The notes under the pieces: generated by a model | Seen by the model: only the letters and a program-made list of their open reading frames with translations | What the model was told of the DNA's origin: nothing | Database searches by the model: none | Position numbers and translations under genes: made by a program | Assembly (NCBI GenBank): GCA_037443565.1 | Contig: JBBIOB010000005.1 | Location: 1-64,000, forward strand | Direction of reading: 5' to 3' | DNA length: 64,000 bases | DNA from: Fervidifonticultor_A sp037443565 | Lineage (GTDB): Bacteria; Sysuimicrobiota; Sysuimicrobiia; Sysuimicrobiales; Humicultoraceae | Shown: piece by piece, positions 26,224 to 35,363 of the stretch | Layout of the letters: the number at the start of each line of letters is the position of its first letter | Position numbering within the stretch: the first letter of the stretch is position 1

Positions 26224-27012
26224 TCAGATCCCCCCGGGCAGCACTGAGGCCACGAACACCTGCAACGCCCGCGGGGCCGGTAGGCCGGCGGCGAGGAACG
26301 CATGCCACGCCTGGTGGATCTCGTCGAGCATCGCGGCGGGGAGCATCGGGTCGAGCGGCGGCTCGATCCACGGGAGCGCGTCGACTTCGAGGGCGGCCTC
26401 GTCGCTGTAATCGATCACGGCGGCCAGAAATGCATCCAGCCGGCGGCCTGCGAGCTCGGGAATCGGTGGGAGGGTACCCCACCGGTCCGCGTAGGCCGCG
26501 GAAAGGATCGTGACCAGCGCGCCCAGGGCGCCCAGCGCGCGCGCGCCCTCCCACCGTGCCTGGATGCTCTGGGCCGCATCCCCGGTGGTGCTGGCGCTTA
26601 GCATCGACGCCTCATGCACTGTCGCGGCCAGCAGGGAACGGATCGCCTCGAACACGCGGTCCCGTGGTGCCGGACCGCGGTTGGCGCGTGAGATGATGGC
26701 CACCGCGGCCTCCGACGCCGACCGGCCGTGCCTCGGCGGGCAGATGCGTGGGAGTGTCACCGCGGTGACCGCCAGGTCACGGATCACCAGTGGCATATAT
26801 GATGGATGCTCGTAGCGGAGCGGATCCGCTGCAATCCGCGCGACGAGCGCGCGGCGCGCGCGTGCCCCCAGGACGTCTGCGGACGCGATCAGGATACGGA
26901 GCGGCATGAAGATCACAGCCGTCCAGATCAGCAACGCGAAGATCCAGCGGTCGGGCCCATAGCCCAGCCCTGCCAGGACCGCCAGCGACGCGACGAACCC
27001 GGTGGCGCACAC
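26224..27012 (-). CDS. Membrane-anchored protein of unknown function
   Basis: Encodes 262 residues or somewhat more. The N-terminus carries two hydrophobic segments (GFVASLAVLAGLGY and WIFALLIWTAVIFMPLRILIA), and the remainder is soluble, helical and alanine-rich with no motif I recognise. The GTG at 27012 has no ribosome site. In the same frame the sequence continues upstream as plausible protein (LLLSSLADPDTRRAAGRWLLAV) to a strong AGGAGG at 27097-27102, with only CTG (27093) or ATC (27087) available as start codons. The stretch from 27013 to 27287 otherwise shows no gene. Confidence 0.6.
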   Translation of the reverse strand: MCATGFVASLAVLAGLGYGPDRWIFALLIWTAVIFMPLRILIASADVLGARARRALVARIAADPLRYEHPSYMPLVIRDLAVTAVTLPRICPPRHGRSASEAAVAIISRANRGPAPRDRVFEAIRSLLAATVHEASMLSASTTGDAAQSIQARWEGARALGALGALVTILSAAYADRWGTLPPIPELAGRRLDAFLAAVIDYSDEAALEVDALPWIEPPLDPMLPAAMLDEIHQAWHAFLAAGLPAPRALQVFVASVLPGGI

Positions 27013-27287
27013 CGCCAGCAGCCACCGCCCCGCGGCCCGCCGGGTGTCGGGATCGGCCAGGGAGCTCAGGAGCAGACGCGCGCGGATTGCCAGACACCTC
27101 CTGCCGGTTGAGGCCGGCGCCCCATCACCTCATCACGGATGTTCACCATGGGGCCTCAGGGAGTTCGACAGCCAGCCCTACCGGTTCCTTGGGCGTCGGA
27201 GTGGCCGTGGGGCGGGGTCAGGGTCGCGGAACAGGGCGCGTCCCATGGGCCGTTAGCAGTGTACACGACTGCGTAGGGGGCGCGAGG

Positions 27288-27863
27288 ATGCGTGGTGGAA
27301 GCTTGCTGGCCGGGGCGGTGCTGATCCTGCAGTCACTTACGCTTCTGCCCATCGGGGCCTTTCGCATCGCCCCGCCCGAGAGCCGTGTGGAGTTCGTCAT
27401 GCGAGACAACCGCGGCGGGTTTGTCGGCATGACCGATCAGGTCGACGGCACGGTGACCGTTACTCAGGCTGCTCCCGACACCTTCACCGCGATGGTCGAG
27501 GCGCGGATCGACGCGCGGACCCTCGACACGGGCAACGGGCTGCGTAACGGCCAGATGCGGCGCGACTTCCTCCAGACCGACCGCCATCCGTTCATCGTAT
27601 TCAGAGGGAGGGCGACAAGCGACGGCCGGTTGACCGGCGGGACCATCCGCGCGGTGCTGCGGGGATCGCTGGCAATCCGGGAGACGACGAGGGAGATCGA
27701 GATGCCCCTGTCGGTAACGGCGCTGGCCGACGAGTACCGGGCGACCGGCGAAGTCACCATCAGGCTCAGTGAGTATGGGATTCCTATCCCAAGGTTTCTC
27801 GTGTTCGCAGCTGAAGATCCGGTGACCGTCCGTCTCCGTGTCCTCCTGCGGCGGTCTCCGTAG
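27288..27863 (+). CDS. Secreted YceI-family lipocalin-like protein
   Basis: The 191-residue product from ATG 27288 (GCGCGAGG upstream) has a signal peptide (LLAGAVLILQSLTLLPIGA). The mature part begins with the YceI pattern FRIAPPESRVEFVMRDN and continues with MRRDFLQTDRHPFIVFRG and GSLAIRETTREIEMPLSVT, both typical of the family. YceI proteins form a beta-barrel that binds isoprenoid or long lipid molecules in the periplasm. Its position alone before an M20 dipeptidase gives no functional hint. Confidence 0.85.
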   Translation: MRGGSLLAGAVLILQSLTLLPIGAFRIAPPESRVEFVMRDNRGGFVGMTDQVDGTVTVTQAAPDTFTAMVEARIDARTLDTGNGLRNGQMRRDFLQTDRHPFIVFRGRATSDGRLTGGTIRAVLRGSLAIRETTREIEMPLSVTALADEYRATGEVTIRLSEYGIPIPRFLVFAAEDPVTVRLRVLLRRSP

Positions 27864-27934
27864 GGCCCGCGGCCGCCTCCGCGGGGCCGCCCGCCAAGGA
27901 CGGAGTCCTGGACCGTCGAATAGTCTTCCATATT

Positions 27935-29296
27935 ATGGATCAGGCGCTCGCCTACGCGCGTGAGCACCGCGCACGGTTCGTCTCGGAGCTCATCGACCTC
28001 GTTAGGATCCCCAGTGTATCCACCGTTCCGGAGCGGGCCGGGGATGTCGTCCGGGCGGCGCGGTGGCTGGCAGATCATCTCGCCGCCCTCGGATTCCGGA
28101 CCCGACTCGATGCCACGGAGCGACATCCGATCGTACGGGCGGACTGGTTGGGCGCCGAGGGCCGGCCGACGGTGCTGTGCTACGGCCACTTCGACGTGCA
28201 GCCGGCGGACCCCCTGGAGGAGTGGATCCACCCGCCGTTCGAGCCGGCCGTGGTGGATGATGTGCTCTACGCGCGGGGGGCCTCGGACGACAAGGGGCAG
28301 CTGTTCGTCCACATCAAGGCGGTGGAGTCCATCCTCCGCACGGCCGGAGCGCTGCCCGTGAACGTGAAGTTCCTGCTCGAAGGCGAAGAAGAGATCGGAA
28401 GCCCCTCGCTGATGACCTATGTGCCGCGCTATCGCCGCCAGCTCGCGGCCGACGCGGCGCTGGTGAGCGACGGCGCGCTGTTTGCCCCAGACCTTCCCAC
28501 GATCACGACCGGTCTGCGCGGTCTGCTCTACACCGAGATCGCCGTCACCGGCGCGCGGCGGGATCTCCACTCAGGGCAGTACGGCGGGGCCGCGCCCAAC
28601 GCCGCGACCGAGCTGGTGCAGATCATCGCCGGGCTGAAGGACAAGAGGGGCCGCATCCGGGTTCCGGGATTCTACACGCGTGTGCGCCAGCCGGAGGCCG
28701 CGGAGCGCGAGACATGGGAACGGCTGCCGTTTGACGAGCGCGGCTTTCTCGCCGAGATCGGCACGGAGGTCGCGCCGGGCGAGCGCGGCTACTCGATCCT
28801 CGACCGGCTGTGGGCGCGCCCGACGCTCGACGTGAACGGCATCTCGGGAGGATTCACCGGCGAAGGCATGAAGACCGTGATCCCCTCGCGTGCGACGGCC
28901 AAAGTCAGCATGCGCCTGGTGCCCGACCAGCGGCCTGATCGGATCTTCAAGCAGTTTGCCCGGGCGGTCGGCCGGTTGGCACGGCCCGGCGTGACCGTCG
29001 AGGCACGGCATCTCGCCTCGGCGCCACCCGTGCTCGTTCCGTCCGATGCGCCCGCGGTCCGTGCCGCGGCTGCGGCGCTCGAAGCCGCCTTTGGCACCGC
29101 GCCGGTCTACGTGCGCAGCGGCGGCACCATCCCGGTCATCGCGGCGTTCTCCCAGACGCTGCGCATCCCATCGGTGCTGATGGGGTTCGGTCTCCCCGAC
29201 GACAACCTGCACGCGCCCAATGAGAAGTTCGCGCTGGCCAACTTCCACCGCGGCGTGGAGGCGGTCATCCGGTTCTGCGACCTCTACGGACGATGA
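27935..29296 (+). CDS. M20 dipeptidase (CNDP/PepV-like)
   Basis: The 453-residue zinc peptidase has the large-M20 motifs: LVRIPSVSTVPERAG, VLCYGHFDVQPADPLEEWIHPPFEP (first His and Asp metal ligands), LYARGASDDKGQ (bridging Asp), LLEGEEEIGSPSL (catalytic Glu) and a long lid domain with RRDLHSGQYGGAAPNA. It ends with the FGLPDDNLHAPNEKF histidine. This pattern is that of dipeptidases of the carnosinase/CNDP group rather than DapE or ArgE. It overlaps only the non-used upstream frame of the following gene. Confidence 0.9.
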   Translation: MDQALAYAREHRARFVSELIDLVRIPSVSTVPERAGDVVRAARWLADHLAALGFRTRLDATERHPIVRADWLGAEGRPTVLCYGHFDVQPADPLEEWIHPPFEPAVVDDVLYARGASDDKGQLFVHIKAVESILRTAGALPVNVKFLLEGEEEIGSPSLMTYVPRYRRQLAADAALVSDGALFAPDLPTITTGLRGLLYTEIAVTGARRDLHSGQYGGAAPNAATELVQIIAGLKDKRGRIRVPGFYTRVRQPEAAERETWERLPFDERGFLAEIGTEVAPGERGYSILDRLWARPTLDVNGISGGFTGEGMKTVIPSRATAKVSMRLVPDQRPDRIFKQFARAVGRLARPGVTVEARHLASAPPVLVPSDAPAVRAAAAALEAAFGTAPVYVRSGGTIPVIAAFSQTLRIPSVLMGFGLPDDNLHAPNEKFALANFHRGVEAVIRFCDLYGR

Positions 29297-29345
29297 TGCG
29301 CGCCGTCGAGGACTGCGTCGGCACCTGGGGCATCGGGGCAATCCT

Positions 29346-30614
29346 GTGCCGGCGCTGACAATCACCTACCCCGCGCGATACCGCCAGCTCGCCGCGGTGG
29401 TCGGGGCCCTCGGTGCGACAGTCGCTGCCGTTGCCATATCCACGGTACCGGCCCTTTCGCGCGATCTCTGGATCCTATTCGGCCTGCTCTCCATCATCTC
29501 AGCAACGATCGTGTTCGAGCTCCCCATGGGCATTCACTACAACCCACAGAGCGGGATCTCGCTCGCCGCGCTCTTCCTGTTCGGCTGGCAGTTCGCGGTG
29601 ATCCTGAGCGTGCTCAGCCTGGCGGTCTTCTGGATTCGCGTGCAGCGGCCGTTCTGGCGGGGGGCGTTCGATCTGGGCAACGTCACCCTCAGCCTGCTGG
29701 CCGCCGGGCTTGCGGCGCCGGTGGGGGTTGATGCGTTGTCTCCGGCGGTACTCGGTCAGTTCGCGGCCGCCGGCGTCCTGTACGCGCTCGCGAACACCGC
29801 CTTCACCTTCGGGGGCCGGAGGGTCCAGATCGAGGCCTCGCCGCTCGTTGAGCCTCCGAGCGTCGCCCGCGCATTGCTCCTCTCCGCGAGTATGGCACCG
29901 GTCGGCTTCATCATCGCGCTGCTGTTCCAAGCGTTCGGCAGCAGCGGCGCGCTGCTGGGGTTCAGCACATGGCTCTTCGCCAGTCTCGCGCTTCGGGGGA
30001 CCTACGCGGCGGTGGCGGCGCAGCGGCGGCTGATCGAGACCAACAAGCGGCTCGAGGAGGCCCTGGTTGCAGTGGAGCGGCTTTCGATCACCGATCCCCT
30101 GACCGGTCTGTACAACCGACGCCACTTTCGCGTGCGGCTCGAGGAGGAGTTCAAGCGCGAGTTGCGCGGCGCGACGCCCTTCTCGCTCATCCTGCTCGAT
30201 CTCGTGAACTTCAAGTCGGTGAACGACCGGTGGGGACATCTCGCGGGTGATGTCGTGCTCCAGCAGTTCGCCAGGCTGCTCGACGGTGCCGTGCGGCCGG
30301 GCGACCTCGTCTTTCGCTACGGGGGGGACGAGTTCACGATCATCCTCCCGCGTACGGACAGGGCCGGCGGCGTCGCGATTGCGGCCCGGCTGGTGAGCCT
30401 GGTCGGGTCTGCAACCTTCGCGGTGGGTGCCGAGCGCGTCTCGCTGGGGGTGGAGACCGGCATTGCCACGGCGCCTACCGATGCGACCGGTCCCGACGCG
30501 CTCATCGGGGCGGCGGACCGCGCCATGTATCGCGCGCACGACCGGCGTCGGGGTGCCGACGCCGGGCCGGCGGGCCAGCTCGGCGCGCAGCCCCAGCCCC
30601 AGTCGCAGTCGTGA
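29346..30614 (+). CDS. Membrane-bound diguanylate cyclase (GGDEF)
   Basis: The 422-residue protein has an N-terminal membrane module of about seven or eight helices (residues 10-235, MASE-like, starting ALTITYPARYRQLAAVVGALG). A coiled helix (AAQRRLIETNKRLEEALVAVERL) leads into a GGDEF domain from ITDPLTGLYNRRHF. The active-site GGDEF is intact (326-330), and the inhibitory RxxD site is present as RPGD (317-320), five residues before it. It should make c-di-GMP and be product-inhibited. GTG 29346 is preferred over 29220, which would overlap the peptidase gene. It is coupled to the next gene by GTGA. Confidence 0.87.
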   Translation: MPALTITYPARYRQLAAVVGALGATVAAVAISTVPALSRDLWILFGLLSIISATIVFELPMGIHYNPQSGISLAALFLFGWQFAVILSVLSLAVFWIRVQRPFWRGAFDLGNVTLSLLAAGLAAPVGVDALSPAVLGQFAAAGVLYALANTAFTFGGRRVQIEASPLVEPPSVARALLLSASMAPVGFIIALLFQAFGSSGALLGFSTWLFASLALRGTYAAVAAQRRLIETNKRLEEALVAVERLSITDPLTGLYNRRHFRVRLEEEFKRELRGATPFSLILLDLVNFKSVNDRWGHLAGDVVLQQFARLLDGAVRPGDLVFRYGGDEFTIILPRTDRAGGVAIAARLVSLVGSATFAVGAERVSLGVETGIATAPTDATGPDALIGAADRAMYRAHDRRRGADAGPAGQLGAQPQPQSQS

Positions 30615-31126
30615 CCAGCCCGTCCGGAATGCTCGACGCCGCGCGGCTCTGGCTGAGCGGTCTCTCGCCCGCTGAGCAGGCGGTGGGGATCATCGGGCTG
30701 ACCCTCATTCCCTGGATCGAACTGCGCGGCTCGATCCCCCTTGCGATCGCGTTGGGCTGGCACCCCCTGGCGGCCGGGGTGCTGGGCATCGCGGCCAACT
30801 GGCTGATCATCGTGCCGGGGTATGTCTTCCTCGAGCTGTTCTACCACCGATGGCTCTCGCGGCATGCGCTGTGGCGGCGGATCGTTGAGCGGGTGCGGGC
30901 GCGGGGTGCCACCATGGTTGAGCGCTACGAACTGTTAGGTCTGGCGCTCTTCGTCGCGGTCCCCCTGCCCGGCACCGGCGCGTACTCGGGCACGCTGCTG
31001 GCGTGGCTGCTCGGGCTCAACAGGGGGAAGGCGCTCGGCGCGGTGGCCCTGGGGGTGGCGCTGGCCGGGGTCGCGATCACGCTAGTGGCATCGGGTGCGG
31101 CGGCGGCGCTCCGGAGGATCCTCTAG
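30611..31126 (+). CDS. Putative small multidrug export-type membrane protein (COG2426)
   Basis: The 171-residue integral membrane protein has four or five helices and the characteristic LTLIPWIELRGSIPLAIALGWHPLAAG start, then VAVPLPGTGAYSGTLLAWLLGLNRGKAL. This matches the COG2426/Sm_multidrug_ex family, whose transport role is inferred rather than proven. It begins in a GTGA overlap with the diguanylate cyclase gene, so the two are probably cotranslated. Confidence 0.8.
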   Translation: MTSPSGMLDAARLWLSGLSPAEQAVGIIGLTLIPWIELRGSIPLAIALGWHPLAAGVLGIAANWLIIVPGYVFLELFYHRWLSRHALWRRIVERVRARGATMVERYELLGLALFVAVPLPGTGAYSGTLLAWLLGLNRGKALGAVALGVALAGVAITLVASGAAAALRRIL

Positions 31127-31157
31127 CCCGGAACGTGATTTTGGCCTCTGTCGTAGG

Positions 31158-31185
31158 TTTGAATACGGTGCGGTCGTGCTAGAAT
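31158..31185 (+). promoter_or_regulatory. Probable promoter of the peptide-binding protein gene
   Basis: TTTGAA (31158-31163), a 16-bp spacer, and TAGAAT (31180-31185), about 70 bp before the start codon. Confidence 0.45.
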
Positions 31186-31254
31186 ACAATGTCAGGGACC
31201 GCCCGGACTCCAGAAGACGATGACGTGGCTCGACCCGATGAGAGGAGGCTGAGG

Positions 31255-32829
31255 ATGCAGAGGGTGATGCACATCGCAATTGCCGTGGTGGTGGGCCTGG
31301 CGCTCGCCTACGGGGGGATGAGCCCGGCCAGCGGCGCTCCGGCGCCAACGCGCGGTGGCACACTGGTCATCGCGCAGGGCACGGACGCCACCACCCTGGA
31401 CGGGCATATGTACACCGATTCGCCCACCGCCAGCATCATGGAGCACATGGTGGAGCCCTTGTTCAACTTCACGCCGGAGGGCAGGATCGAGCCCAAGCTG
31501 GCGACCGCGTTCACGGTATCCCCGGACGGCCGGACCTGGACCATCCGGCTGCGCACCGGCGTCCGGTTCCACGACGGCACGCCGTTCAACGCCGAGGCGG
31601 TGAAGTTCAACCTGGAGCGGGTGCTCAACCCCGATACCAGGGCGCCGTGGCGGTTCCTCATCGACCGCATCACCAGCGTCACCGCCGTCGACGACAGCAC
31701 GGTCCGGCTGGTAACCAACGCGCCGTTTGCGCCGATGATTGCCCACCTGGCGCACAGCGGCACCGGAATCCAGAGCCCCACCGCCATCCGCCGGCTGGGC
31801 GCCGACTACTCCCGCAGCCCGGTGGGCACAGGACCGTTCAGGTTCAAGGAGTGGGTGCGGGGCGACCGCGTGGCTATGACCCGCTTCGACGACTACTGGG
31901 GTGACAAGGCCCTGCTGGACGAGGTGGTCTTCCGGGCCATCCCCGAGGACGGCGCCCGCGTGCTGGCGATGGAAGGCGGTTCGGTGCACGTGGCCGTGCG
32001 GGTCCCGCCGCGCGACATCGAGCGGCTGGAGCGGATCCCCGCGGTCCGCGTGGACAGGACCACGTCGGTCCGGACGATCTTCGTGGCGTTCAATACCCAG
32101 CGGCCGCCGTTCAACGACAGGCGTGTACGCCAGGCGTTCAACTATGCCGTGAACAAGAGTGCCATCGTCGGTCGGTCCTCCCCGCCCACCGGCGCGCTTG
32201 CCGGGACCGCCCGGATCTCCGACGCGCCGATCGCGCCCAACGTGCAGGGGTACAGTCCGATCAGGACCTACGACGCCGACCTCGACCGCGCGAGGGCGCT
32301 GCTGGCCGAGGCGGGGCATGCCCGCGGCTTGACAGTCACCTTCCACCATCCCACCGGGCGGTATGTGCGCGATGCCGAAATCTCGGCGGGCATCCAGGCG
32401 CTGCTGCGCCGCGTGGGGGTGGAGGCCAGGCTCGTGACCATGGAGTTCGGGACCTACGTGGCCACCCTCCGTGGCCCCAAGGCGATCGACGAGATCCAGA
32501 TGAGCATGTTGGGCTGGGGTACGATCACCGGCGATGCGGACTACGGCCTGTACGCGCTGTTCCACTCGTCGCAGTGGCCGCCGCAGTTCAACACCGCGTT
32601 CTACAAGAACGAGCGCGTGGACGCGCTGCTAGAGCAGGGGCGCACCACCATGGACCAGAGCGCGCGCAACCGCATCTACCGCGAGGCGATGACGATCATC
32701 ATGGACGACGCGCCGTGGCTGTTCCTCCACAGCGAGTCGCAGGTGACCGGGATCCGCGCCGAGGCGCAGGACGTCATCGTGCACCCGACTGAGCGCATCG
32801 TGGCCACCAAGGCCTGGATCCGGCGGTAG
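31255..32829 (+). CDS. Peptide/oligopeptide ABC transporter, substrate-binding protein
   Basis: The 524-residue exported solute-binding protein of the SBP_bac_5 (DppA/OppA) family. It has a signal peptide (HIAIAVVVGLALAYGGMSPASG), then GGTLVIAQGTDATTLDGH, LATAFTVSPDGRTWTIRLRTGVRFHDGTPFNAEAVKF, GTGPFRFKEWVRGDRV, and the C-terminal lobe RQAFNYAVNKSAIV. ATG 31255 follows AGGAGG (31243-31248); the upstream frame start has none. It is first in a cluster with two permeases. A strong hairpin behind it probably lowers downstream expression relative to the binding protein. Confidence 0.92.
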   Translation: MQRVMHIAIAVVVGLALAYGGMSPASGAPAPTRGGTLVIAQGTDATTLDGHMYTDSPTASIMEHMVEPLFNFTPEGRIEPKLATAFTVSPDGRTWTIRLRTGVRFHDGTPFNAEAVKFNLERVLNPDTRAPWRFLIDRITSVTAVDDSTVRLVTNAPFAPMIAHLAHSGTGIQSPTAIRRLGADYSRSPVGTGPFRFKEWVRGDRVAMTRFDDYWGDKALLDEVVFRAIPEDGARVLAMEGGSVHVAVRVPPRDIERLERIPAVRVDRTTSVRTIFVAFNTQRPPFNDRRVRQAFNYAVNKSAIVGRSSPPTGALAGTARISDAPIAPNVQGYSPIRTYDADLDRARALLAEAGHARGLTVTFHHPTGRYVRDAEISAGIQALLRRVGVEARLVTMEFGTYVATLRGPKAIDEIQMSMLGWGTITGDADYGLYALFHSSQWPPQFNTAFYKNERVDALLEQGRTTMDQSARNRIYREAMTIIMDDAPWLFLHSESQVTGIRAEAQDVIVHPTERIVATKAWIRR

Positions 32830-32868
32830 GTCGCGTGGCGATGCGTACGTGAACGTCGTGAGCGCTCG

Positions 32869-32903
32869 CGGGGGGAGGGCCGACGCGGCTCTCCCCCCGT
32901 TTT
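32869..32903 (+). terminator. Intercistronic terminator/attenuator
   Basis: CGGGGGGAG (32869-32877) pairs perfectly with CTCCCCCCG (32891-32899), followed by TTTTGT. It is placed between the binding protein and permease genes, as is common where the binding protein is made in excess. Confidence 0.75.
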
Positions 32904-32927
32904 GTGTGGGGGTCTGAACCCAGAACC

Positions 32928-33848
32928 ATGTGGGCGTATATCGCCAAGCGGCTGCTGCTCGCGGTGCCGGTCATGCTCGGCGTGGCATTTATCGTCTTCG
33001 CGATGGTCCGGCTCATTCCGGGCGACCCGGCGATGGTGATCGCCGGGCAGGCGGCCACCCCTGACTACATCGCCGCTATCCGCCGTGATCTGGGTCTGGA
33101 TCGCCCCGTCGTCGTGCAGTTCGGCGTGTACCTGACGAAGATGGCCCAGGGCGACCTGGGTCGGTCGATCCGCTCGCACGCTCCAGTGTGGGAGGAGCTG
33201 TGGGCGCGATTACCCAATACGATCCAGCTTGCGGCGGCCAGCATGGCGGTGGCGACGTTCGTCGGGGTGGGGGCGGGCATTATCTCCGCGGTGCGACCCT
33301 ACTCGCTGGTGGACGCGGCCGTCATGGTGATCGCGCTGACGGGTCTCTCCATCCCCATCTTCTGGTCGGGCCTGATGATGATCCTCGTCTTCTCGGTGAT
33401 CCTGGGATGGTTCCCCTCCTTCGGGACCGGCTCACTGGCGCACCTCGTCCTGCCGTCGGTCACGCTGGGGATGACTTCTGCCGCCATCATCGCGCGCATG
33501 ACCCGCTCGAGCATGCTGGAGGTACTGCGCACCGACTACATCCGGACCGCCCGGGCCAAGGGCCAGGTCGAGGGGATCGTGATCGGACGCCATGCCTTCA
33601 AGAACGCGCTCATCCCAGTCATCACGGTCATCGGGCTGCAGACCGGCATTCTGCTGAGCGGCGCGGTGCTCACCGAGAGTGTCTTCGCCTGGCCCGGCGT
33701 AGGACGCTTGCTCGTCGAGGGTATCCTCACCCGAGACTACCCGGTGGTGCAGGGGGCGGTGCTCGTTGTCGCCCTGACGTTCGTCATGGTGAATCTGCTT
33801 GTGGACATTCTGTACGCGGCGGTTGACCCGCGTATCCACTACCGGTAG
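32928..33848 (+). CDS. Peptide ABC transporter permease, DppB type
   Basis: The 306-residue inner-membrane permease starts MWAYIAKRLLLAVPVMLGVAFIVFAMVRLIPGDPA, the hallmark DppB/OppB first helix and periplasmic loop. It has about six helices and a cytoplasmic ATPase-contact loop DYIRTARAKGQVEGIVIGRHAFKNALIPV. ATG 32928 is preferred; the alternative GTG at 32904 lies just after the terminator hairpin. It is followed after 9 nt by the second permease. Confidence 0.92.
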   Translation: MWAYIAKRLLLAVPVMLGVAFIVFAMVRLIPGDPAMVIAGQAATPDYIAAIRRDLGLDRPVVVQFGVYLTKMAQGDLGRSIRSHAPVWEELWARLPNTIQLAAASMAVATFVGVGAGIISAVRPYSLVDAAVMVIALTGLSIPIFWSGLMMILVFSVILGWFPSFGTGSLAHLVLPSVTLGMTSAAIIARMTRSSMLEVLRTDYIRTARAKGQVEGIVIGRHAFKNALIPVITVIGLQTGILLSGAVLTESVFAWPGVGRLLVEGILTRDYPVVQGAVLVVALTFVMVNLLVDILYAAVDPRIHYR

Positions 33849-33857
33849 GAGCCTGCG

Positions 33858-34745
33858 GTGCGCGAAGGCACGTTGATCGCAGCGCAGGAGGTCCCTGCCG
33901 TCCGGGCGGGGCGTATGGTGCTGGCCTGGCGCCAGTTCCGCCGGAACCGGGCCGGGCTGATCGGCCTCGGCATCATCGTCATGTTTCTTCTCGTCGGCCT
34001 GCTGGCTCCCGTGCTCTCGCCATACGACCCTTACGACGTGGACTTCGAGCGCAGCCTGCACGGGCCGAGCCGCGAGAGCTGGTTCGGGTGGGATGAGCTC
34101 GGGCGGGACGTGTTCAGCCGCGTCATCTACGGCGCGCGCGTCTCGCTGGTTATCGGGTTGATCGCGGTTGCGATCGGGGTCTCGGTCGGCGTGCCGCTTG
34201 GCGCGCTGTCGGGCTACTACGGCGGGGTGGCAGACCTCTTCACGCAGCGCTTCGTGGACATCATGATGGCCTTTCCCGGCATCCTGCTCGCCATCGTGAT
34301 CGTGGCGGTGTTGGGTGTAGGGTTGGTTCAGGCCATGATTGCCATAGGCATCGTGTCGATTCCGGTCTACGCGCGGCTGGTCCGCGGCCAGACCCTGTCG
34401 CTTCGCAACCAAGAGTTCGTGGAGGCGGCGCGCGCCATGGGGGCAGATGTGGGCCGCATCGTGCTCCGGCATGTCCTGCCGAACACCCTGGCGGTCATCA
34501 TCGTGCAGTCCACGCTGCAGATCGCTTCCGCGATCCTGACCGCCGCGGCCCTTGGCTTCCTGGGTCTCGGTGCCCAGCCCCCAACCGCCGAGTGGGGCGC
34601 GATGCTGAGTGGCGCGCGTCAGTACCTGCGCTTGGCACCGCACGCGGTGACGTTCCCCGGACTGGCCATCATGACCACCGTCCTCGGGTTCAACTTGCTC
34701 GGCGATGCCATCCGTGACGCGCTCGATCCGCGCATGCGCATCTGA
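33858..34745 (+). CDS. Peptide ABC transporter permease, DppC type
   Basis: The 295-residue permease starts at GTG 33858 with an N-terminal cytoplasmic stretch (AWRQFRRNRAGLIGLGII), DppC-type WFGWDELGRDVFSRVIYGARVSL, and the EAA loop FVEAARAMGADVGRIVLRHVLPNTLAV. It ends in GDAIRDALDPRM, diagnostic for DppC/OppC. No DppD or DppF ATPase gene follows; the next gene is speH with its own promoter. The ATPases must be supplied from elsewhere in the genome. Confidence 0.92.
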   Translation: MREGTLIAAQEVPAVRAGRMVLAWRQFRRNRAGLIGLGIIVMFLLVGLLAPVLSPYDPYDVDFERSLHGPSRESWFGWDELGRDVFSRVIYGARVSLVIGLIAVAIGVSVGVPLGALSGYYGGVADLFTQRFVDIMMAFPGILLAIVIVAVLGVGLVQAMIAIGIVSIPVYARLVRGQTLSLRNQEFVEAARAMGADVGRIVLRHVLPNTLAVIIVQSTLQIASAILTAAALGFLGLGAQPPTAEWGAMLSGARQYLRLAPHAVTFPGLAIMTTVLGFNLLGDAIRDALDPRMRI

Positions 34746-34771
34746 CGCCGCCCGGTCCGTCGCGGCATGCG

Positions 34772-34800
34772 TTGACACGCCCCATGTCGAACAGTAGGAT
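34772..34800 (+). promoter_or_regulatory. Promoter of speH
   Basis: TTGACA (34772-34777), a 17-bp spacer, and TAGGAT (34795-34800), 45 bp before the speH start codon. Confidence 0.65.
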
Positions 34801-34845
34801 GTGGACTTGTGGCCGCAGTGAGTGCGGTCCCCGGGGAGGTGGGAG

Positions 34846-35322
34846 ATGGAGCCAGTCGGGCACCACTACATCGCCGAGGCCTCGGGATGCGACCCCGACA
34901 TCATCGGCAGGGTTGAGACCGTCGAGCAGATCCTCGTGCGCGCCGCCGAGATCGCGGGCGTTACCGTCTGGTCGATCTCCTTTCATCGGTTCTCCCCCAA
35001 CGGCGTCTCCGGCGTCGTCGTCATCTCAGAGTCGCACCTGTCGGTGCACACGTGGCCCGAGTACGGGTACGTCGCCCTCGACATCTTCACGTGCGGGAAC
35101 GAGGCCAAGCCCGAGGCGGCGGTGCATCACGCGCTGAAGGCGTTCGGCGCGTCCTCGATGCACATCACCGAGGTCACCCGCGGTCTGGAGGAGGGCGACC
35201 GCCAGTTCTTCCACAGCATCGTGACGTGGGAGGAGTCGCTGTCCGGGCGGAACGGGCAGACGCGGGCGAAGCCCGCAAAGCCCGCGCGCAAGTCGACCCG
35301 CCGGCCGACGCATTCGCGCTGA
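34846..35322 (+). CDS. speH: S-adenosylmethionine decarboxylase proenzyme (prokaryotic SpeH type)
   Basis: Provides decarboxylated SAM for spermidine synthesis. The proenzyme self-cleaves to create a pyruvoyl cofactor; the cleavage site is Glu62-Ser63 in VVISESHLSVHTWPEYGYVALDIFTCG, and the proton donor His and Cys of the family are in the same stretch. ATG 34846 sits behind GGGGAGG. At 158 residues it is longer than the usual 120-140 because of a lysine- and arginine-rich tail (AKPAKPARKSTRRPTHSR), possibly nucleic-acid or polyamine related. No speE is adjacent. Confidence 0.92.
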   Translation: MEPVGHHYIAEASGCDPDIIGRVETVEQILVRAAEIAGVTVWSISFHRFSPNGVSGVVVISESHLSVHTWPEYGYVALDIFTCGNEAKPEAAVHHALKAFGASSMHITEVTRGLEEGDRQFFHSIVTWEESLSGRNGQTRAKPAKPARKSTRRPTHSR

Positions 35323-35363
35323 GCGAGGTGGTCACGCCCTCCGAAGGGCGGTAGGCAGTCGTC

